Below the pieces are notes generated by a model. The model did not search any database, was not told where the DNA came from, and was given only the letters and a program-made list of their open reading frames with translations. The translations under genes and the position numbers were made by a program. From Biscogniauxia marginata (taxonomy: Eukaryota > Ascomycota > Sordariomycetes > Xylariales > Xylariaceae): a stretch of 64,000 bases of DNA. The number at the start of each line of letters is the position of its first letter. Within the stretch, counting starts at the first letter, position 1. Positions 58,576-64,000 of the stretch are shown here, one piece after another. The stretch covers positions 186,001 through 250,000 of the forward strand of contig MU404062.1 in the NCBI GenBank assembly GCA_022695795.1, written 5' to 3'.

Positions 58576-59694
58576 ATTATTGTGCTTATTCTAGTACTGC
58601 AAAAGATGAGGGTAAATTTTGGACTAGACTTTGGTAATATCCAAGTAATGGCGAGGACTGGAGTGACTAGCTATGCCGGTGAAGTAGATAGAGTATTCAG
58701 CATTCAATGACGCTTCTCACCCTTTAGGCCCCTGAATTAGTCTCTACTTATCAGGCATTAGGGGTAGATGGTCCTCGCCCCCCGGGCCTACCGGCCTGCC
58801 TGTCTGCCTAGCAATATACCCTGCCGTCTTTTGACACCAAATGATCGACAGCAGCGGATCGGAACACTGTCGTTGCATATCGGAGTTACAAGAGACGGCC
58901 CGAATTTGGTGCCCGAGGAGGGCGTCTGTGTTATAGATAAAGCTCAACGCACATTCGTCGGTACTAAACTTGGTTATGAGTATGTCGATGTAGTCCGCGA
59001 GGTTACAGTGGTGGCGCAGAGTGCGGGAGCATCGAGGTTATCTAGGATACCTGATATCGTATGGATCACCTTTCATTCCGTGAGGCAGGGCTGTCACTTG
59101 CTAACCAAGCGCAGTAGTGCTTTGCGTTGCTGACGCTATCATCACAAGAGGATCCGAATTACTTACTGTACTGGACTGGGCCTCCATCTAACCAAGCCAA
59201 GTATCCCTGCATAGGTATGCATATGGTACGTATGAATGATCTCAATGGCTAAGAAGGACCTTGCATATATCTTAGAGACATCGGGTGCGGTACACTACAT
59301 GGACGAATGGCTTCGTTTTGAAAATGGAATAGTGAACTATTAAACCCCCAGATTACGAATCCTCCAGCCACTTATCAGGGGTTCTCTCGGCCATTCCCCA
59401 AGGAAGATACTCAATCTGGTGGATACAGCGCGATGATCGTCTGGATGACGACCCCAACTACCGACGCCATATAATCCCGAAGGATTCTAGTCATCACCGA
59501 CTTGCGTTAGGACCGTGCATAACCACGATCCTCGGAGAGCGAGATGGCGCTCGTATTTGCCTACCTGTCTCTTGCCACTCATAGAAAGAAACATCGATTA
59601 TGATTGTGTATCTATCCGACTTTTCGGTATACCTGCCTCGTACGGTTCTTCGCTGCCATGTTTCCTGCTGAGTCCTAGGTGTGCATTCGAAGCC
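58576..59694. promoter_or_regulatory. Divergent promoter, precursor / UstYa-2
   Basis: 1,119 bp between opposing start codons. An ATG-started ORF of 121 codons at 58768-59133 (plus) lies inside, but it has no recognisable domain and I do not call it a gene. No regulator-binding site is assigned. Confidence 0.45.
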
Positions 59695-60527
59695 ATGTTT
59701 CTAGTATCTAGCAGCGATGATAGCCAACATGCCTACGAACCACTTACGAACAGCGGAAGATCTAGTAGAGATATTGAGGGACCGCTCAGTGAGAGGCCGA
59801 GAAACACGTCAAAAGATTCAATAATATTAAGGCAAATTTGCAACCTGCTACTCGTTCTCGCCTTCGTCCTCACATCAGTGCTAAGCTTTGCCGCCGGAGC
59901 GCTCTCTACGCGCGGCATCGCCTACCTTGAGGGAAGCAAGACGGCACCGCAGATACCCCTTCCGACGGTCCAGCGAGAATTCGTCTACTCCTCGCCCTTT
60001 TCGCAAGAACCTCCCCAAGGCGAGGGGTCGGGCAAAGAATCAGAGCCGATTTGGGATGCATTAATACCGGGTAAGTTTTTATCATGATGCAACATCGACA
60101 CGCCGTCTCGTCGACTCGCTGATAATTTCAAACGTGGTAAGACGGGCTCGGGTATTTCAAAGATCAGCGTCTTGCGCCGCAGGTCTCGATACCCACGGCA
60201 TTCCACCAGCTACACTGCCTGTACCTGATAAGGCGCGCCTACTATTCACGGTCGGACGACCTGGAGGAGTTTGACTTTGGCAAGGACCGCGCCGTTCACG
60301 TCGCGCACTGCTTCGACTATCTCCGACAGGGACTGACGTGCTCGGTCGACACCACCGTCGAACCCGCCGTTGATGAGGAACATGGCTTCCTCGGCAGCGG
60401 GTTTCAGCGACAGTGCCGAGACTTCGACACGCTGAAGAAGTTCGTAGCAGAACGAAGGGTGTTTAATGCGAGTGGGTTTTTGGCGAATGGGCTTGATCAT
60501 GGGCATGCCCATATAGCTAGCAGCTAA
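59695..60527 (+). CDS. UstYa-family (DUF3328) oxidase, copy 2
   Basis: Two exons, 59695-60070 and 60142-60527, with a 71-nt GTAAGT..AAG intron, encode 253 residues. A Ser/Asp-rich cytosolic N-terminus is followed by a membrane helix at about 47-70 (ICNLLLVLAFVLTSVLSFAA). The lumenal domain contains WDALIPDGLGYF, then HQLHC at 147-151 (in SIPTAFHQLHCLYLIRRAYY) and HVAHC at 178-182 followed by FDYLRQGLTC. This is the complete HxxHC pair of UstYa/UstYb oxidases. The start at the Met of MFLVSSSDD was chosen over the open frame upstream, which looks non-coding. Divergent from the precursor. Two different UstYa homologs also occur in the ustiloxin cluster (UstYa and UstYb), and both are needed there. 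Confidence 0.93.
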
Positions 60528-61146
60528 GCACCGCTGAGGAATCAATATAGTAACCTTGTTCATGAGGTCCCCATTTGAGATTGGTTACTTGATTGATAGT
60601 CCGTTTTCAGCTACGGTGATGCCTCGTTCAACATAGCCAATCAGAGTTGATTCCATGTTCCCCTTTCGGTCATTGCATCGCTGTGCGCGTAGTATTCCGT
60701 GTGTAGTGCTACCTTAGCAGCTTAGGACGACACTTGGCGGTGGGTGTTGCAGGGGTCACCCGAATTATTGGGTTTTCACTATTCATCAGTAAGACTGACA
60801 GGATCAGAATGATGTGTCGAAAAGATGCAGCGGAATTAAAGAAAATGCACAAATTTAAAATGTCCTAGCAGCCCATGTTAATAATAATCATTAATCAAAA
60901 CATATCAATAGCTAAGTAATGTACCTCATATAGCTAAAGTGAGAATGAAGCAAAGCGAAGAGCAAATATATACCTAATTGGCTAGACCGTAAGGTCAACC
61001 TATCGTATCTACTTATGCATATATGCGAAAAGAAATAATAAATTATTTGACTTACAGGGAATTGAACCCCAGGCCTCATTCAAATCATGATGAAGAACTA
61101 CGCAACGTCTTTCCCTCACTTCTTTTTATCCATCGAATTTTGCATA
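60528..61146. other. Convergent intergenic region, UstYa-2 / metallopeptidase
   Basis: AT-rich from 60830 to 61040. Nothing coding seen; a short tRNA-like motif near 61050 was examined and rejected. Confidence 0.6.
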
Positions 61147-62657
61147 TCAAGCGCAGACAACGGCGCAACCGCTAGGAACCGCGTTATAGCAGCCACTCGG
61201 AACGACGCACACACCGCCGCTCTCCTGGTAGAGGTCGCGCCACCAGTCATTCAGCTGGTCCGAATAATCCTCACCCAGATCATCCGCGGAGGCGAAGGTA
61301 TCGAAGTTGAACGTGTAATCCGGGTTGTCCTCGGCGTCCTCGTCGTGCACGTCGTCACCGGGGGCCGTCCCGTTGCTCGCCGAGTACGCGGTCGGGCATT
61401 TGGGATCGTGGGAATAGCTGTAGAAGTTGTTGACGGCCGGCAGCGCGACGGAGCCGTTGCCGTAAAGATCCCAGGCCGCGAGACTCGCGTTATCGGACGA
61501 GCGAGTCTCGACGCTGTCGCTGTCGCGGTTGTTCGGGTCCCACACGCTGCTCGGGGCAGCGGGCGCGAGCGGTAAATGCGGGTAGATGTTGCCGAGCCTG
61601 CTTTGGATGTAGCGGACCGAGGCGTAGAGCGCGAGGGAGTCGGCGTTGCGCATGACCCATTCGCCCGTATCAACGGCATAGCGTGCCAGGGCTTTCACGG
61701 GCTGCGGGCCGTACGCTTTCACGGTAATGGAGTGGCCACCCACCCCCCGTGCTGTCATGCGTAGGTCCGAGATGTGTCTATTGTCGCCGTAGGATTCGGC
61801 GTTGACGGTCCAGTCGACATGCATGAGCTCATGCGCCCACACATGGCCTTTGTTCATCATGTAACTTCCGACATCATATTGCCATTCCGGTCCCATTCCG
61901 GGGTCATTGCCATTGTCAATGGCATCATTCAGATTGAGAGTTTGGAAGTAGCGCGGACAGAAGTTTATGCGTGCGAGACCAGAGTCGGCGTCCTTGTTGG
62001 TCGTGTATGCGTATGGGCCACGGTTGGCGGGATTAGGATCGCAAGCATTCTTGCACTTCCTCCTTGGATCGTCGCAGCGGACGTGAAGACGCCAATCGAA
62101 AGGAGTGGGAATATATCCTGGCTGAATAGTGGCCCATTTCTTGTACAGGTCTGAGACGGGTGTTAGGCGAGTTATAGGTATGTATAAAGGCGTGTAGTAT
62201 ACTAACCCTTGATCCTGGTCTGAACACCTACGTTCAGGGCGGGCGGTCCTAGGTATTCGACAGCAGAGGCTTCGTTCCAGTTAATGTTATCGGCCTCTTC
62301 GAGAATCTGGTTCATGATCTTCCACGATTGGAGCCAGCCTTTATAGATCTCATTACCATCCCAGTTGTCACAGCCATCGTAGCGAACGAGACGGGTGGCC
62401 GCGGTCCCAATATCTCCGTCATAGGTCATCCCCTCAGCCTCTAGAGCATTCTTGAAGTAGGAGATAGCCTGCGTGATATGGATGTCGACCGACACAGGTT
62501 GATGGTCGGAAGTGACGTTGGTCATTACCGTGGTAATGTTGTCTTGCCTGATGGCGAAGGAATTCCGAAGGCCATGAGGAATAGATACACAAAAAGCTAT
62601 TTGGATCCAGAGGGACGGGACAGTCACGAAAAGGAAAGAAAGGAGAGTACGAGTCAT
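61147..62657 (-). CDS. Secreted HExxH metallopeptidase, aspzincin/M35-like
   Basis: Two exons, 62207-62657 and 61147-62150, with a 56-nt intron, encode 484 residues. Residues 1-25 are a signal peptide (LLSFLFVTVPSLWIQIAFCV). The zinc-binding helix HELMH is at 257-261 in HVWAHELMHVDW. Downstream come VKAYGPQPVKALARY and RNADSLALYASVRYI (NAD at 319-321), resembling the deuterolysin/lysine-specific metalloendopeptidase superfamily, where an Asp is the third metal ligand. Six or more cysteines and several N-glycosylation sequons fit a secreted enzyme. The C-terminus is Cys/Gly/Pro-rich. It cleaves peptide bonds outside the cell or in the secretory route; substrate unknown. Location next to UstYa-2 makes it a candidate peptide-maturation protease, but fungal genomes hold many such genes. 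Confidence 0.85.
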
Positions 62658-63739
62658 CTCGACGACAAAATGATCGAGATTAGAACGATCGAGAATAATT
62701 CAAGAGAGGGAAAACGATAGGTGTGGTGAACTCAACGTAGGTAGGGAGCATCTTCACAGCCATTTTATACTCCTATCGAGGTACTTTCTAGTTATTCGAA
62801 GGCATCGTACAAGGCTGAAAGGATGCATCCTGTTGGTACTTAACCATATGTCTGCATGAAAGCAATTCAACAAGCGGGACGAGGAGGGTACAGCTTGCAG
62901 ATACTTGGGACGAAATTGGCACCACTATATCAATTTCATTCTCAAACTGGTGCGACGTAACCTAAACCATCATCACTAGAATTACTGCGATCGCTTTTGT
63001 ATTTTGCACATTTCAAGCCGTATTCGTTCGCAGCATTCAGCCGCCAGTGTCGAGAAGCCTAAACTGCTCCTATAAAGCGCATAGGAATTGGGGATACCTA
63101 ATAGCCAGAGTGTCCGGTCCGCATGGTGAATTGATAACACTGAGGAAGCTCAAGCGACAAACATCTGTGTATGATGGATGTATCGTTCCAAGGTTGCCGC
63201 CGAGAGACAGAGGAGTTCGTATGCATCAGTCTCTTGCCTGGTCTCCAGCAGTAGCCAAGCGGCGTGGGAACATGAAAGCATCAGGGGTGCTGCCCCTGGT
63301 GATGAAGCGAGTGAATCATTATTTAGACTGATCCGTCTGGTGCTACCACTAAGGTCAGTGTTGGGGTCGGTTGAGTGTCATGCTGACCACCAGCCTAATG
63401 GGCGTCAAAGATAAGTAAACTTGATAGGTTGCGTGAGGCAGAAGAGCAGGGAAAGAAAAAGGGGGAGAGGAGGGCTCTGCATAGGGAGGTGGCGGTGGCG
63501 GTGGCGCGTCTAGGGTCGGTCATCCTCGGCTGAAAGTGGCTGAAACTGAATACATGAAATGAAACCAACAGGTATCGTTCGCATTTCTATTTCCGGCATC
63601 GCCCTCAGCCTGTCGCTGGCGTTTTGATATAGCAACCAGTCCCCAACGCAGCGATCCTTTTACCGGCGCACCACGTTCCCACGTACGTGTAAACACAAAA
63701 CTACTCACTGAATTACCAATATCCCGCAACCCTCACATC
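62658..63739. other. Divergent intergenic region
   Basis: Holds the promoters of the metallopeptidase gene (left) and the partial gene at 63740 (right). No gene seen. Confidence 0.55.
62763..62769 (-). promoter_or_regulatory. TATA box of the metallopeptidase gene
   Basis: TATAAAA on the minus strand, about 105 bp upstream of the ATG at 62657; standard spacing for an inducible fungal promoter. Confidence 0.55.
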
Positions 63740-64000
63740 ATGTTTCCCTTCTGGCCCTTTTCCCGCGAGGCGCGGCCCTCACCAAACTACGACCCCACCC
63801 ACGAAGACGACGCCGACCAGGACGTCTCGGGCCCGCAGACGCGCCGCGTCGTCCTCGGCGCCCACTCGACGCGCGTGTACGGCTACCCGTCGTCCGGCGG
63901 CGTGCTCGTGCTGCCGTTCTGCAACGGCGTCGACCTCGCGTTCCTGCACCTCCCGCGCCTCGGCCCCGCGGAGCGCTCCGGAGACCCCGCCGCGGAGGAC
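63740..64000 (+). CDS. Partial unknown protein, 5' end only
   Basis: An ATG at 63740 opens a frame that runs off the window after 87 codons. The DNA is strongly GC-rich at third positions, in contrast to the DNA upstream, which supports coding. The product begins MFPFWPFSREARPSPNYDP and continues RRVVLGAHSTRVYGYPSSGG, with an acidic EDDADQD patch. No domain recognised from this part. Confidence 0.65.
   Translation, partial: MFPFWPFSREARPSPNYDPTHEDDADQDVSGPQTRRVVLGAHSTRVYGYPSSGGVLVLPFCNGVDLAFLHLPRLGPAERSGDPAAED

Noticed and set aside
61040..61130. tRNA-like T-arm on the minus strand (GGTTCAATTCCC)
   Set aside because: The T-loop motif fits, but no matching acceptor stem, no good anticodon stem and no U33 could be placed. 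At best it is a relic.

Overview
The window reads as nuclear DNA of a filamentous ascomycete (Pezizomycotina, most likely a Sordariomycete). Genes carry short introns of about 45-145 nt with GT..AG ends and CTAAC-like branch sites. Recognisable orthologs include MCM1, a PLS1-type tetraspanin, RAD1/XPF, LAS17/WASP, eIF1A and CHS5. There are also fungus-specific families: a NACHT STAND protein, a 2EXR protein, UstYa oxidases and a rhodopsin-like membrane protein. No plasmid, phage, CRISPR or rRNA feature was seen.

Layout. The left 25 kb is gene-poor: a truncated NACHT-type NTPase gene (1-2372, minus), MCM1 (8182-9060, minus) and a PLS1-like tetraspanin (19701-20502, plus), separated by 5-10 kb of microsatellite-rich non-coding DNA. 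The middle (25.6-45.2 kb) is a denser housekeeping block: an 81-aa probably lipidated small protein, an assembly gap inside a perfect 126-bp tandem duplication, RAD1 head-to-head with a 71-aa small protein, LAS17, eIF1A, an unknown 275-aa protein, CHS5, a 2EXR protein and an SDR. An AT-rich degenerate stretch (45.1-48.5 kb) and an 851-aa disordered protein follow.

The most interesting part is 51.7-62.7 kb. A 91-aa secreted precursor (58240-58575, minus) has a signal peptide and four exact 14-residue repeats ending in ADGF, separated by RRR/KKR kexin sites. It lies between two UstYa-family (DUF3328) genes, each with both HxxHC motifs. A secreted HExxH metallopeptidase, a rhodopsin-like seven-helix-type membrane protein and a membrane-anchored type-B carboxylesterase flank this core. 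The arrangement is that of a dikaritin-type fungal RiPP cluster, but the core (DDVVVADGF-like, with Phe as its only aromatic residue) is not one I recognise, and no tyrosinase, methyltransferase or P450 is visible.

Proposed division of work (inference): the precursor enters the secretory pathway, kexin cuts at the basic sites, carboxypeptidase trims the remaining basic residues, and one or both UstYa proteins oxidatively modify or cyclise the peptide. The metallopeptidase or esterase may take part in maturation. Exon coordinates were read by hand from splice signals and frame continuity; they are not backed by transcripts.
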